Positions 1 to 13,840 of a stretch of 64,000 nucleotides of DNA are shown here, one piece after another (the stretch's first letter is position 1; each line of letters begins with the position of its first letter). The notes beneath the pieces were generated by a model. The model was given only the letters and a program-made list of their open reading frames with translations. It was not told the origin of the DNA and did no database searches. A program made the translations under genes and the position numbers. The DNA is from Zygnema circumcarinatum (lineage: Eukaryota > Streptophyta > Zygnematophyceae > Zygnematales > Zygnemataceae): contig CM074804.1 in assembly GCA_037447605.1 (NCBI GenBank), positions 5,670,162-5,734,161 on the forward strand, given 5' to 3'.

Positions 1-129
1 TGAGCAAACCCCGACAAAGTTTTTCTTCTGCCAGGGAATATTCAGAAGACCCCCAAAATTAATTAGCCTGACCTTAGTTTTCCTGTATCCACCTGAAGCT
101 GCGCAGACAGGACGACACACGAAGGAGAA

Positions 130-3100
130 TCACTCCGGAACCATCGATGCGCCTTCCTCATCCTCACCAGACTCGTTGTCACTCCCATCTTCATCTTCAT
201 CCTCGCCGACATCGCTACTTGCGGCCCCATCTTCAGGTTCGTCAACCTCTACACCCTGCATACTCCCACTTTCACCTTTACTAAAATCGGTGCCAAAGTC
301 GTAATCACTTCCTTCTTCATCTTCAACCTGCTGAGCTTTCCCTTTTGCTTCCTTTTTCCTTCGCTTCTTTTCTGCTTTGGCGAGCTTAGGATTCAATATA
401 CCTTCTGCATCGTATAGCTTCTGAGTCTGGCTCAAATATTCACGACCACGGGCATTCACCGGCGTATCGTCGTCCATTCCGACTACCCCATCTCCTCTTC
501 TTTCTTTGTAAGGCTTCTCATCCTCCTCCTCCTCCTCTTCATCTTCGGCAGCATCCTCCTCTTCACTTCTATCGTCTTCTTCATCACTCTGTCACTCAAG
601 AACAGGAGCGCAGGCAACACAAGAACGGATAAGTCACAATGACAAATGTCAAACCCACAATTCTACAGGAACCATAAAAATTACACACATCTGCAAGGAG
701 CATTTTTGATCAGGCCAATAAATCCAACCCTACATACCACAAAATCACTTAGCAAAAACGAGACTTGAGGACATCCAAGACCACCTTACTCTCGGCTAAA
801 ATTGGAGTTTTTGCGGTTGTATTCCTTTTCCAGAGCATCAACCCAAACCCAAAATGAAAAAGGTAGGAGCACATCCAAAGACAGCAGAGCAACGAAGGAA
901 GTGAATCGTTGATGTACTCTATCACAATCCATGAGCGAGTTCCTCTAGTTTATTCTCACCTTCACATCCTGCATGTCGATACTGGGTGGAGCCCCTGCAG
1001 GCACCTCTGTGAACATGGTAGATGGTAACGCGGGAAGCCCTTCAATGACAGCTGTTTGCTCTCCCTTGAACACGTCCTCTACATCAAAATCCTTTCCCCA
1101 TTCTGAAACTATGGCCGCCGAATCATGCTCTGCATTTGCATCCCTTTCTGGAGGGAGTGTGTAGTATGGAATCTTCCCTATAAAACAGATTGACAAGCCA
1201 CCGTGCAAATAAGTGAGTTTTGAGTAGCCCCAGCAAGCACATCGACAGATCCTAATGGCACCGCTGCATTAGACTTGGAAGGGGCAGGAACTTTAGGAGC
1301 TAAGCAAATTCAACATGATCTGCGATAAAGGCCATGCCATAGGAGGCTGCCTTCCACTCGATCCAACATATATGTCACACAGAGACAACTTGCTTCGAAC
1401 ATCAATTGGCTCGACTTTGAAACGACGAACAGAAAACTCCACAAGGTGGGAAAATATCAGCACTATTGGCACCACGACATTTAGGAAAGACCATGAAGAT
1501 ATCTTAAGCAACTAACTCAAGGACAGCCACTGGCACCCAAGCATGCTCCGACATGAGACCAAGAATACATGGCTCCCAAGTCCAAGTGAGACGACTCTTC
1601 CACCAGTCGTCGACTCTCCTCACCTTCATTCCAATCTTTAAGCACAACGCGAGCAGCAGCCATCGTGTCAGCAATTCCACCCTTTTTTAATTTGCCGCGA
1701 GCGAATGCCACACTACGAATGAACTCATCAACGTCTGCGAATCGTGCTATTTTGTAGAGCGCCATCAGCTTCTCTGTATGACAAAGGCGAAGAATCTGAC
1801 GAACTGCACATGCACAAGATGCATGAGGTTTCAAAGCGACAATTAGGAGGAGGTATGCATAAGAGTGAGCTCGCATACCGTTCGTTCAATATGAAAAACT
1901 ATTCGCTTTACTTTCTTGAAAAAAACAAAAGAACTCCGATTGATGCATTCCAGGTTCAGCTGTATTCTGACCCAATCAACGGTTAAACTTGTTGAGATCG
2001 AGAGTCAATTAGAGCAGAAACTAATCTCCCAATGTTTTGCAACGAAAGATACTCTGCTCGACTGTCACGCAAGGACTGCACCATAAAGATACAGCGCTAG
2101 AATAGGCAAAAGAGACGATGTATACTGCAAAGCACGCTAGAAACGCATCTATCCCAGTTCAAGCTGCAATCAACGATCCTTCATCTACATACCCGTACAT
2201 CTTTCAAGAGTCATACAACTCTTCAGCAAAATCAAAAAGCTGTTGGCTTGAACTCCTCAGTAGCAAAATTTGCACCGAACATCTCACATGAAAAGACGCA
2301 CAAAAACTGATTCAAACAAAGGCGCACGCAAAACACGCTGCCTACCCGGCGCAACAGGGTCGTCCAGCTGTTCAACTTTCACTGCATTCCGTAGGGCTGC
2401 CTCCACTTCCCCCCCCGCAGCAGATGCGAACACAATTCCGGGACAGTCGAGAAGCTTGACGTGTTTGTCAAGGTGAATCTCTTGCATGGCTTTGGTGACA
2501 CCAGGAGTGGACCCCACATTGGCTACACGAGTTCGCTTCAACGAGTTGATGAGACTGCTCTTTCCCACGTTCGGGAAGCCAACAACACCCACCGTAATGG
2601 ACGTTTTGAGCTGCAGGCACCAGAGTAAGGTACAGGTATGTCATTCTCAAGACCAGAGAGGCTTGACAACAGAAAAGAAATCCCTTCAACATACTTTACG
2701 AGAGTTCTTTGTCAAAGGTATGTGAAGGAGATGAAGGCCGTATACATTTTGATACCATGGTCGCCATTATCTGCTGGTTTGATGCATCAGGTACGTGAAC
2801 ATCCTTAAAGACGAAACGGACCGTATAGTTGAGAGAAATGAGATTCTAAGCTTTTGGAGCACTCTTTTGAAGCTTGCGCACCTTCTGGTTGCGAGAATAG
2901 TTTTTGAGCAACTGCAGCAAAGTCTCAGCCCCAAGGCACTGGCTACTGTTCAGAGCTTCCGCAGCAGCTCCACCAAAGGACGGCTTAACTCCGAGATTAG
3001 TCTTCTGTGCTTGTGTGCTGCACTTGAAGGCAACAGTCGGTAGCTCTTGTCGGAGATACTTGAGCCACTTCTCCACTACTTCTCGAGGCACAAGATCTGC

Positions 3101-5433
3101 ACAAGTGAAAAAAGGGAAAGAAAACTCGAGTGTTTTTACATTCACAGGCTCTATACCAGCATCCAACAGAAGAAAGAGCCTGGTGTGAGAAAGCGGAAAC
3201 TAAGAAGAAAACAGACGTAGTTAAAGGAAAAGAGTGAAAGTGGAAATTGATAAGGAGTGTGAAAGTGTAAGGGATGATGCGGACTTGAACAAAATGCAAT
3301 TCTATGAAACAGTCGCCTGCCAAGAGGGCAACTTGTCAACAAGTAGCAGAATAGAAAGCACAGTTTACTGAACTCAAAAAGCATCAGAGGCGGTGTTCCC
3401 AAAAAGTCGACCCACTTCCAGGAACTTCAAGAAGACATATGTTAAAGAAATGCTGAAAGCAGAAAAATCCAATAACTGCAGAACAACACCATTCTGTCTG
3501 GGCAAAGAGAAGGCTGGGAATTGGCGGCCCTGACCAATCTTGTTGAGCAGCAGCACCACGCGCTTGTGGGTCCCGCTCTTCATCACCATCCGTTCAACCT
3601 CCAAACAACGGCAGCCGACTGGGTCACGTGCATCCAGCACTTGAATAACCACATCAGCTGCCTCAATCACCTTCTGAAACTCACGGTAGAAGGCACGTCT
3701 CGAGCCATCTGCAGGCATATCCGAGAAAAGACGGTTAATCAGTTAATAAGAAACGATACGTCCCTCATGTCACGCAATAACTAACATAAAGCTGAAGAAA
3801 CTGGATTGATAACCCCTGCATGAGACAGAAGCAAAATTCATTTGAACGTGCTTGAACTGGACGAGGTGAGAGGAAAGTTCCATAGGCAACAAACTTGTCT
3901 CAATTCTTGACTTACCCTTGGTACCATTGCTCGCATCCACATCTGTTTTTTGTCGTTTTCTACGTTCAAATTCTACATCACGCTTCTTTGCATCCTTTGC
4001 TAGCCTTGCCAACGATGCATCTTCTGACTGTCCGTCCACAGGCTCAAGCAGCCCAGCCCTCCTCTTGGCTTGCTGCCACACAATGCATACTGGAAGGTCA
4101 GAATAGAGTGGTTCGTAGTTGCAATCATTTTGCCACAACATTAAGCTTCATTGTTCCCAACTGCATCTTTAGAACTCGAAAAGACAGCTCTACGAATGAG
4201 CGAGACCGTGGCAAGGCTTGGAAGGAAATGTAATACAATGCGCCAGAACATGGGGTCGGGCACAAATGATTGTAATAGCGGGACCTTCACTCGGCTCACT
4301 TTGCTCATATTACTGAATACTGGCGCGCTTATTGCTCATATTCTCACCCTCTGGCTCATTAGAACAAACTTACAACAAAGCAGTGCACTGAGGGGTAGCC
4401 AGAAACACAGAATGCAAGCAGTCATCACATGATCACATTTGTTTCTCGATTTTTTCAGAAATCACATAAGAAAGGCGTGCAAATGAAAATACAGTCGTGA
4501 TGCCATGCGTATCAATGCACAAAGCATGGCATTCAAATCTGAACGAATCACCTATTCCCACGCTGAGCTGCAGAATCCGCCATTCATGAGTGCGTTAATG
4601 TTGCATGTCCTATGTTGAAAGATTAAAGAAGAAGATTAATCTGTTCGTCAACGGTGCATACATTGTCGTACTAATTTCGTCAGGTACACTTCAAGCCTCT
4701 AGTATTGTAAGGCCTGGCCTTAACCGACGGAGATGAGATAACGAGGCTAACTTCTCCAGCCCAGTGTCTCAAAAAAAGCTTAAAACTCGTCTTTGCAGTC
4801 GCCTAACTGGGATGCCGGTAAAATTTATTGCTCTCGACAAGTATGTACTAACCATATCTAAGAGAAGCAATATGACGAATCACATGCACGATTAAACAAA
4901 ACATGTCGAGCTTGAGTTGGGATCAGCACACACCCGCTCTTTCCTTTCTTGTTTCTTCTTTTCAACTTCCTCGAGGACCTTCTGCCTTCGTTCCTCAAGC
5001 GCTGCAAGCTCCTGTTCTCGGAAAGGCCAAGCGGTGGGTATGCCTGGGTCTTTTTCCACCTGCTTGCGCTTGTTGCCTTGCTGTTCCTGCTTTTTCTCTT
5101 CTTTGGCCTTCTTCTTGTGGTGCTCCTTCACCTTTTTCAGGATTTTATATTTCTTGCGCAATGGCATGCGCTTGCTCTTGCTTTCTGTATCCATAAGGAA
5201 CACATATTCATAAATCCCTTATTCGACATTGTTTCAAAATCAAAGTCCTCTAACTTCAATTCGGAATTGGCTGTAGATGTAACAGAGCGGGCATCATTAT
5301 AAAGGATAAAAAACAAAAAAGACCACTCAGAAGCTCAAGCAGACCAAACCACAAGCCTACAAAGTTGAGCTCCCTTTCAAAGATATCAATCAAACCCAGC
5401 ACGACTGCACTTACTCTTGCTTTTCTTCACCAT
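130..5433 (-). CDS. NSN1: Nucleostemin-like nucleolar GTPase NSN1 (GNL3 family), 9 exons
   Basis: This is a nucleolar GTPase needed for large ribosomal subunit maturation in its family. Exons from the 5' end are 5415-5433, 4934-5184, 3916-4072, 3535-3708, 2882-3096, 2346-2610, 1624-1803, 960-1177 and 130-588; they sum to 645 codons plus stop. The N-terminus is a basic GN3L/Grn1 domain starting MVKKSKKSKSKR and holding a [15 protein letters not shown] stretch. The GTPase motifs are circularly permuted, as expected: G4 NKID (about residue 200) precedes G1 GFPNVGKSS (283-291), and G3 DCPG follows (327-330). The C-terminal 150 residues are strongly acidic (runs of E and D) with one lysine-rich block. 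The start agrees with the family N-terminus. The gene is divergent from the TORTIFOLIA1-like gene. What is seen is the sequence; the ribosome role comes from the family. Confidence 0.95.
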
Positions 5434-5795
5434 CTTGCCTGCCCTTTCGCAGCTGGAAACAGTACGAGAAAGTTTGCTTCTTGACGAGAGGAGAGCACTG
5501 CTGCAGAAGGTGCAGAGTGCGGCGAGGAACCGGGAGGGGAGTCAGTCAGACAGCGGCGGAGGAAGAGGCGGAGGCGGCCGAGTGCAGTGCAGAGCCGAAC
5601 CGCCGCATTCGATGGACAGTTCTCGGTTCAGTTCGGGTTCGTAAGGAGGCGCTGCGGCCTGCAGGCAGTGGGCAGGGCCTCTTGGAGCCTTCAAGAGGAG
5701 ATGTGGAGGGTAACGTGTGCAGCGCAACGCTGACTTTGCTAGAAGTTGCATGGAAAGGTCCATGAAGAAGCGGTGGTGAGGAGGAGCTGGCTGAG
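5434..5795. promoter_or_regulatory. Divergent promoter region between NSN1 and the TORTIFOLIA1-like gene
   Basis: About 360 bp separates the two start codons, so both 5' UTRs and promoters must lie here or overlap. The part nearest NSN1 is rich in GA and GGCGG motifs around 5540-5600. I see no clear TATA box. The role is inferred from gene orientation only. Confidence 0.5.
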
Positions 5796-8700
5796 ATGGG
5801 ATCGTTATACCACTTGAGGGGGCTGTCAAGCTCAGCCGCTCCCAGCCAAAATTTTCTGATAGAATTGAAGCAGCTCATTCTTAAAGCTCTTGCAAAACTG
5901 AACGACAGAGATACGCAACACAATGGCGTCTTGGAGCTTGAAAGAATTGCTCTGGAGATGCCTTACGAGGGAATTCCCATATTTTTGGCTTGTCTGTATG
6001 ACACAGACGATAATCAAAAAACTTCAGCTCGGAAGGAATGCATTAAGTGAGTTTCATAGTTCCTGTTGCCTGGAGCTGCTTTGATTGCAGTCAGCTTTTC
6101 GAATCTAAAATGAAGTGCGCAGGACTGATTGTTTACCTTTAGCGATTTTTTTGTGGTTTGACTTGGTGGAATAGCTGTGTCAGTATGTCCAAGTATTTCG
6201 TTAAGGGAACTTGTGGCTTCGACGATAGCTCTGCCAAGCAAGCACTAAACTATTACACCTTCCAAAACATCCGAGTGCCGTAGTATCTCGAAGAGCTTGT
6301 TGAACTCCTTTAGCAATGTACCTACTCCCTCACGTTGACTGTTCGAAACTGGAGATACCCTGTGGCTGTTGAGCAAAGTAGATGGAGGCCAGCTGAACAA
6401 GTTGACACGCTTAAGATCTGATTTAATGTGATGTCTTTTGCCCAGGATGTTCGGAGTTCTGTCTGCTTTTCATGGGGAACTTATTATTCCTCACCTTTCC
6501 AAAATAGTGGCTGCTGTGGTTCGACGCTTTAAGGACACAGATTCAGGGATCAGCCAAGCGTGCGCTGACGCAATGGGAACCTTGATAAGGAATCTCAGTG
6601 TCGCTGGGGGCAAGGTTGGAGTATACGACCGTCAGATGATTTCTGGATTCTTTTTCAGACCGTTATTGGATGCGCTTGGTGAGCAGAATAAGAATGCGCA
6701 AGTGGCAGCTGTTCTATGCTTGGACAAGGTGATGCAAAATACGACGGAGCCTTTGGAAGGGAGCATTTCGCGCCTTCTACCCCGCTTTTACAAGGCTCTA
6801 AGCAAGCCTGGATTCTTTGCAAAGGGGCCTCTCATTAATGCCATCGGAACATTGATAGAGGTCAGCTCACAGGCTCAGCAGCCATTTGCAAATTTGTGTG
6901 AAAAGTCTGCGATCCGAGGCGAATGCGAAAGGAGGTACAGGACTAACTGCTGCATGTTTTTGGAATCTAGTGCGTCTACCTGTCTGTCTTGACACGAAGT
7001 TTGAAGCCCACTTGAAAGATATTTTTAGCTTTTATGCTTTTTATACCAAGTTGATACCATTATAGAGGATCCGTATGCTTTGCTTATTGGAAATTTTGAT
7101 GAAAAAGTTGGAATTGTTTTCACCAATCAGGTCCGCACATATCTTTCGTTCCCGATAAATTTTGACTCTACGACTGCTTAGCCCTTCTGACTTTATGATC
7201 TTTTCTACTTCTTCTCAAATCTCTAGGGATTTACCATTGTGTGTGCCGCCTTTCCTGAATTCCATGACAAGTATGTTTTTCCAATGGACGTTTCTGATAT
7301 TCTGCCTCTCAGGTGACTGGGCCAGTTATGGTTGATTATTTACCTACTTTAATGCCGGTTCTGCAAGAAGCCCTAAGCAATTCTGATTGGATTACAAGAA
7401 AATCTGCAACGGAGACATTAGGAAATATGATCAGCAGGTTGGGCGCTGCTCCTCTTATGGACTACAAGATCAGCACGTTGGCTGCATTGGAAGGCTGTCG
7501 TTCTGACAAGGTGATCACGACAAATGTTCTTTCATCCCTAGATATACGTGCTTGAACAGATATGTTTTTTTTTTGTAGAAGTATTTTCCTGACGACGCGG
7601 AAGAAGTTGAACTGACAGTTGGTGCATACTACAATGTTTTTCGCAATTGCACTGGAAAACGATGATTGAGAAGGAAGTCCAGGTAACTTTCCACTTTGAA
7701 TGTGTTAACATCTCAACTGTTTCTTGTATTCGTATAGCCGTGTCTCATCTACATCCTTTCTAGTGACGGATTTAAACTGAGTGTTTGGCAGTGGGCTGCA
7801 TTCCCGTGAATTTCAATTATTTTTTTCACTGACATGTTACAACCAATCGGCCTACAATGTCACCAGTTCAGGGGCCATCTTCCAGCACTTGACATAATTT
7901 AACCAAACCATTAGAAGTTGATATAGGGAGGTGCAGAAGGTTCCACTGCTGTCTGCGTATCTGCTTTCAGTTTCATTGTTTGTCAGCACTTGATTTACAT
8001 TTATCCAGAATTAGTCTGGTTTTGCTCGCTGCTGTTGCTAAATGTGAGAAAAGGTGCAGCTCTTATAACTCTTAAAACTGCAGCTCATATAATTTATCCG
8101 ATTCTATTTCGAGTGGGCTTCGGTGATTGACTTTCATTAATGGGTACGGAGCAGGTGAAACCAGTGCGAGAGAGTGCATTGAAATCCTTCCCACTCTGGC
8201 AGGATGTGCCTGGGCCAACAGTTTCGAAAAGGCAACTTCAGTCCCCTAATAGGACCATTGCAGGTCCTGCTGGAGGTCTGTGGCTTCTCATATCATCTTA
8301 GGATCTCACCCGTGGACTTGCTGACTTTCACCGACACTTTCTTTCGCTTATTCTGCGAATTAGATTATCTACCATATGAGCAGTCTACTGCCAAATACAT
8401 TGAGGCTCCGTATTGTACTGATGCCGTAATCTTCTCCTGCTTTGCAGACCGCTCACCTGCGACTATGCCGTCTGCATCACCACGACATTCTGGAAGACTA
8501 TCACCAAGCGCCTCTCTGACTTCAGAAAGATCTGCGCCATCTACATTTATCACGGGTTCATTCTTCTCTCGATCAAAAACCAGCAACTACACGTCATCGT
8601 TTGAGGCAGCTAACTCACCACCTGTTAAACCAGCATACTTGTCCCCACCTCTGCCACGGGCTCCCGAACTGCCTCCAGCATCTGTAACCCGCGGGAAGGT

Positions 8701-11700
8701 TGATATTGACGACTTCCCCTCAACCTCGCAAGACGAAGAAAATCCACCTTCGAGAAATGATGCCAGGACACTTGACTCTGTGCAGCTGAAGCGACAATCA
8801 CTTGCTCAATTGATGAAGGAGAACAGGCGTCGTTTCAAGCAGGCTCAGGTTGCTACGGACAGTGGCCCAAGTTGGCAGGTGGAAATTGCAGTAGCAGGTG
8901 AAAAGGAGCCCACTTTGATGGTTCTTAAAGATGAAGAAATGGAGGATATGGAAGAGGAAGACTCCTTACGAATCACCAGGGTCCAACCTGGAGTTGGAGA
9001 TCGTTTGGAGTCTGAGGGCATAGAACCAAAAGAGAATACTTCCTTTCTAGCTATACAAGAGGCAAATTCTAGCCAGACGAGTTCTGGAATTAAACTGGTC
9101 ACAGACGTTCCAAATCTTGTTGGGGACATGGAAAATCTGGTGAAACCAGCAAGGCCAGGTCGTCTTAATATTGAGACTGAAAATGAAAGTTCAGTCCTGT
9201 CAATTTCTGCAGAGAGTGATATGTTTTTGAACATGGGGCATAAGACAGTGAGGGTTAATGAGAAAGGCAAGAGAGTTTTAGAGTTCCCTACAACGTCCTC
9301 TGGGATGGTAGTTATTAACACAGATGTTGAGACAGAGGTTGAAACGAGATGGATGGCCTCAATGGAACATACGGTGGAGAAGGATGGGAGCAGCAGTGGA
9401 GGCAGAGCTTTAGGATCGTCCACAGAGGACAATCAAGGGACAGAACGTAGAAGTGAAGGGGAGCAGTCACTTCTTGAGAATGCATCAAAGAACTTGTTGG
9501 AGCATCACAAGAAAGGAGAAGAATATTTTTTTGAAAGGGATTGGCCTAATCCAGAGAGGCAGGGAATGACTGGGAAGCGGCGGGACGACCAGAAGAGCTT
9601 GGAAGTTGTAGCTGTCTCGAGTGTCGGGGTAAGTCCTGAGAAGGACAACAATCTTAGTGTAAGGTCCAGTGACTTGCATGAATCCACGAGTCATGTTTCC
9701 AGAGGTCAGTCCGGCGCATCACCACATGACCCTCAGAGTCGGAGTTTTGTCATTGAACGCCAAGTTCAGTCTCTCCTTCGTGGTGGGTCGGATGACTCCC
9801 TGGTGTTGAGGACTTCGGATGGAGGGGAGCGTATACCAGGAGGGCAGATTCATATTGTGGAACAAGGGGAAGCACATGGCTCTGACTTGAGGTTGTCCTC
9901 AGAGTCTGAAGGCCGTCGAAGTGGCCGAACTCAGAGTATCAATGGAGGGTCGGTGCACTCCCGAACGTCAGCTGGAATGGCAGAATCAGGGCCACCATCG
10001 GTGACTGTGAACGGATCACAAGAATCTCTTGGAGGAATTTCTGGTCCAGGAGCGGAAGATGATCTAGAGGTACAACCAACTGCTGGTTCAGAAGAGCACA
10101 TGGAAGGTGGAAGGTTGGAATGGTCTTTTGATGAAGCTGCTGTTCTCAGATCTATTGAAAACCTACGGCAATTGGCTGCTGGGGTACGTAGGGCAGGTGC
10201 TAGACACGAGGGCGATTGGGCTGGGGCAGAACCTTTGAGGGATTCTCGGTATGATGCGCTGAGTGAGGGCAGTGAGGGAGAGGAGCAAGATTCAGGAAGG
10301 GGTCAAGACGAGACGAAAGGGTTCAGCGAGCAGCTGCTGCGCATGGAGCAGCAACAAGCACGTCTTTTAAGTATGATGCAGGTATTGGGCGGACCTCAAT
10401 GTCTACCTTCTTTTTTTGGAACCTGAATTGCCTTCCGTTGAATCTGGAGCATTCTCCTGGCTCGGTGAAAGCAGCTTCGATGAGTCCTGAAAGTTTTGAT
10501 AATATTTTAGCGGGAGCTCAGTTCCATGCTTTGTTTGTGTGATGTCTTTTTTGTCGATGCATTTTTATGCATTGATTTGATGGTTTGGACAAGACGATAT
10601 CAATCTTTTTGTTCGCTTGATTTCATTTATGGACTTGTGCCAGGTTGTCTCTTCCACCTCACAAAATTTACTTCAGACTTTTGTCTGACAAGCAATGTCA
10701 AATTGGTGTGCAGGCTTTTATGGGAGCCACTCAAAGTACGTTGAAGAGAGTGGAGACTCGCATGCACAGCCTAGAGCAAGTTGTGCAAGGTATGGCGATT
10801 GAGCAGGCAAGATGGCGCGCCCACGCGCACACAGTTGAATCGACCCCCTCTGCGGGTCAGACGAATCAGCCGTCTAGTAGGAATTCAGAGGATATCGCTT
10901 CCACTGCAGAGGCAGATGAAAGCACACGTCAAGTTTCTCAAGTTCATGAACGGCATGCAGGTGGCAGTGAGACAGCTCAAGTTGACAGTTTTGGCAAGCT
11001 GGAGGACGCCGTGCCTGTAGATTCCAAGTCTGCATGGGAAGAATCGCAGAGGCTTCAGATGAATGACACTGCTGCTGACGGAGAAGCTGGAAACGAGGAA
11101 ACTATTACTTGGGAAGAGAGTGGAAATCTGAGACAGATTAGTGGATTCTTTAGTGGAGAAACATCAAGGGACAAATTTGTGTATAATTCTGGCAGTGAAC
11201 AAAGTGGGACAACATATGCGATAGAGAGAAATATGAACCCTGCATCATGGTCATGGAGTAGTGCAGCCGAGCTCTTAAGAGTGGGGAATGTAGATGAAGC
11301 TTATATGAAGGGAGTGAAAACAGGAGACACAAGTATACTGGTTCGTCTCATGGGAAGAACTGGACCAAAACTGGGAGAACTTCGGCAAGAAACAGCTGTG
11401 GAAGTATTGCGTTTCCTTCTCGGGCTTTTGGAACGTAACGAGTACATGGACTATGTGCTGCCATGGATCCGACAGGTATGAACTTCAAGTCCATCCGCTG
11501 CTGATGGTGCTACGTCCGGCGTATGTTTAGTTGTGATGGAGTAGTTTTCTGGCAAGGATCATGGAATTCAACGGCATCACTTTTGTGCTTGTTTCCATGG
11601 TGCTGTGGCAGTAATGCTGTTCATGTAAATCATGGACACAGGACTGTATCCCTATGTGAACAACTAATGATGGTGTTGAGCTTTTTTATGGTCAAGCAGG

Positions 11701-12251
11701 ATTGATCCCCAGCTGTTGCCCATGCAATGTTTGCTAGCGCAAGCTGGAGCCTGATGACACTGACCTGCACTATCACTGCACCTGACCTGCACTGACCTGC
11801 ACTGCAATTATTTTAGCAGAATATATTGCTGTGCTCTGTAGGCCAAGTCGGAATCAGAACTACCGAGCTCAAAAACTGTCCTCAGAGTGAAAACACTATG
11901 TTGGCACTGTGACTCGTCGACGAGGAATCTATGTTTCTCCTGGACTGTTAAAACCGTGATATCTGGTCTGACCTTTTTCCCATATTCATCATGCACTCTG
12001 CGGCAACACCCTTGAGGTAGGTTCCACGTCCTGTTCTCATCCTTGTTTCTTACCCACACTACTTGTTCCTCTCCGTGCAGCTGGTGGAGATGGCCGTGGG
12101 AGAAAATGGCGTGTATTTGGAATTTCCGTCGGACATGAAGTGGCAGACGATTGCAGGGCTGCAGGCACACTCGCAGGTTCTCAAGGTCGGTTGGACGGGG
12201 CCAATGGCAAAGCAGCTGGCTGATCAGCTGTCAGGTGTCTGGCTCAGCTAA
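5796..12251 (+). CDS. TORTIFOLIA1/SPIRAL2-like microtubule-associated protein, 7 exons
   Basis: This is a plant-specific HEAT-repeat protein that binds cortical microtubules and guards minus ends in characterised members. Exons are 5796-6046, 6446-6860, 7313-7510, 8155-8275, 8448-10381, 10714-11475 and 12081-12251, giving 1283 codons plus stop in one frame. Residues 1 to about 310 are HEAT/TOG-like, with family signatures ELKQLILKALAKLNDRDT, KDTDSGISQACADAMG, SDWITRKSATETLG and VKPVRESALKSF. Residues about 330-970 are a long Ser/Glu-rich, probably disordered linker encoded mostly by one large exon. A coiled-coil segment follows (RVETRMHSLEQVVQGMA), then the conserved C-terminal domain (AAELLRVGNVDEAYMKGV to the end). 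The C-terminal match makes the family certain; the choice between TOR1 and its paralogues is not. It is convergent with the phosducin-like gene. Confidence 0.94.
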
Positions 12252-13840
12252 CACGATAAGTGACTCCTGGCAGGGTGCAGAGCTGTCCTTTATTCTGACC
12301 ATGTTTTTGGATATGGCACACTTAATTGTGCATGGCTCAAGGCTAGTCCGCTGACTTCTCATGCGAACCATGATCTTGGCAAGATCGTCCTTTTATTTTC
12401 TCCAATTGAATTGTATGTTGTTGTTGTCACCCTAAATTTGACTCGCTGGTAAGAGCGCACCCACAAAAGTCTGAAGATTAATGGAAGATTTTAGGCCGCT
12501 TTTGTTTTCTGAAGTTTTGAATGATGTGCTTTGCAGTTTTGAGTCTGTCAGTGTTGCACAAGTCGGACCCATTGGATCAACCATTGCAATGGTTGCGAAC
12601 CGTTAGATCGCGGGCCTGCCAACCATTGCCAATGCTTGCGGACCATTGGATCGAGAGCCAGCCAACCATTGCCCGGACCATTGGATCGCGACTCAACCAA
12701 CCATTGCCAATGGATCCGAACCATTGGATGGTCAGTAACCATTGCCAATGGTCGGAACCATTGGATTCAATGATTGCCAGCCATTTCCTATGGTCCACAA
12801 CATTGGATTCAAGAGTTTGTCATTTATATTGGATTTTAATAGCAAAAAATATCAATTCTGTTATATAACGGTTATATTACTTTCAATATATATAACGAGT
12901 CGACAGTTGGAATTCGGCTTTCTGCGGAGGAAAAATTGCCTTTTCTAATGGTTGCAACCACTGCAATAGTTGCCAACCATTGGATTAATCGTTGGTTGCG
13001 TCCAATGATTGCCAACCATCGCAAAGGTTGTCAACCATTGCCATCGGACCGAAACAACCATTGCCAATGGTTCCGAACCGTTGTATTCAATGGTTGCCAG
13101 CCATGGCAATGGTTGCAAACCATTGGATCGTCCAACCATTGCCATCCAATGGTTGTCCAATGTTTACCAATCCAATGTGCAATGTTGTCCATGCTGCCGC
13201 TGGCTGCTCTGTTGACGCGCGTGGCACACCTCTTGTCTTCCGAGATGAGAAGGCCGACCTCTTGTCCGGCTTCAAGCCTGCAAGCAAGGAGGGGCACTTG
13301 AGACAGTCCTGCAGCCTCAACATGCAGAGTGGTTGAGGCAGGGAGCGGACAAACGAATGGACACCCTTGTTGCTTATGTCTTGGCTTTATTGTGAAAGGG
13401 AGGTTATTAGGTGGGGGACTTTTTCATGGACTTGGCGAGTCTTTGAATGGAGATCCTTTCGGAAGTATACCACGACCAGCCTCTCGTCCTATATGCCCTC
13501 AAACCAAACCTTGTGCCATGCTAGGCCTTCTATTTCTGTGAATCGAGAATAACATTCCACTGGACGCGCCTCAGGAGAAGTGAAGTCCACACATATGGTC
13601 TACATTTGTTCTCACCCGGATTGACCGCATCTTACCTGAATGAGCCAAACGATCGAGAGTATTCGAACCACAAATTGAAGGAAAGGTCACTTTCTAGACA
13701 TTGGGACGTCACCGGTCGAATGGGCATTTACAACTCTCAGGCCCGAAGGTCCTCGCTATCTTTACATCCTTGAAAGATTGCGCAGGTACCGCTACTTTAC
13801 AAAATCAAAAGTCGTCAATGTGTACTTTCCAGCGTACACA
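12252..13840. other. Convergent intergenic region with no gene seen
   Basis: This separates the 3' ends of the TORTIFOLIA1-like and phosducin-like genes. It holds the CCATTGG repeat arrays described separately. From 13200 to 13840 I see only short open frames with no recognisable domain, probably 3' UTR and spacer. Confidence 0.6.
12550..13180. repeat. Arrays of a CCATTGG/CCATTGCCAATGG palindromic repeat
   Basis: Two blocks (about 12565-12810 and 12945-13175) hold many diverged copies of a roughly 20-40 bp unit. Its core alternates CCATTGGATC with CCATTGCCAATGG, which is self-complementary. The blocks flank an AT-rich spacer (12815-12940). Copies are imperfect and lie in both orientations, so single strands could fold into many small hairpins. 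Open frames on both strands are by-products of the repeat. Confidence 0.85.

Noticed and set aside
7060-7680. Protein-like pieces within TORTIFOLIA1-like introns (for example ALLIGNFDEKVGIVF and KYFPDDAEEVELTVG)
   Set aside because: The exons on either side join in phase and match the family without them, and I recognise no family for them. They could be remnants or chance.
8845-9432. 195-codon open frame antisense to the TORTIFOLIA1-like gene
   Set aside because: It is the complement of a Ser/Glu-rich exon; antisense frames of such codons are often open. It has no domain.
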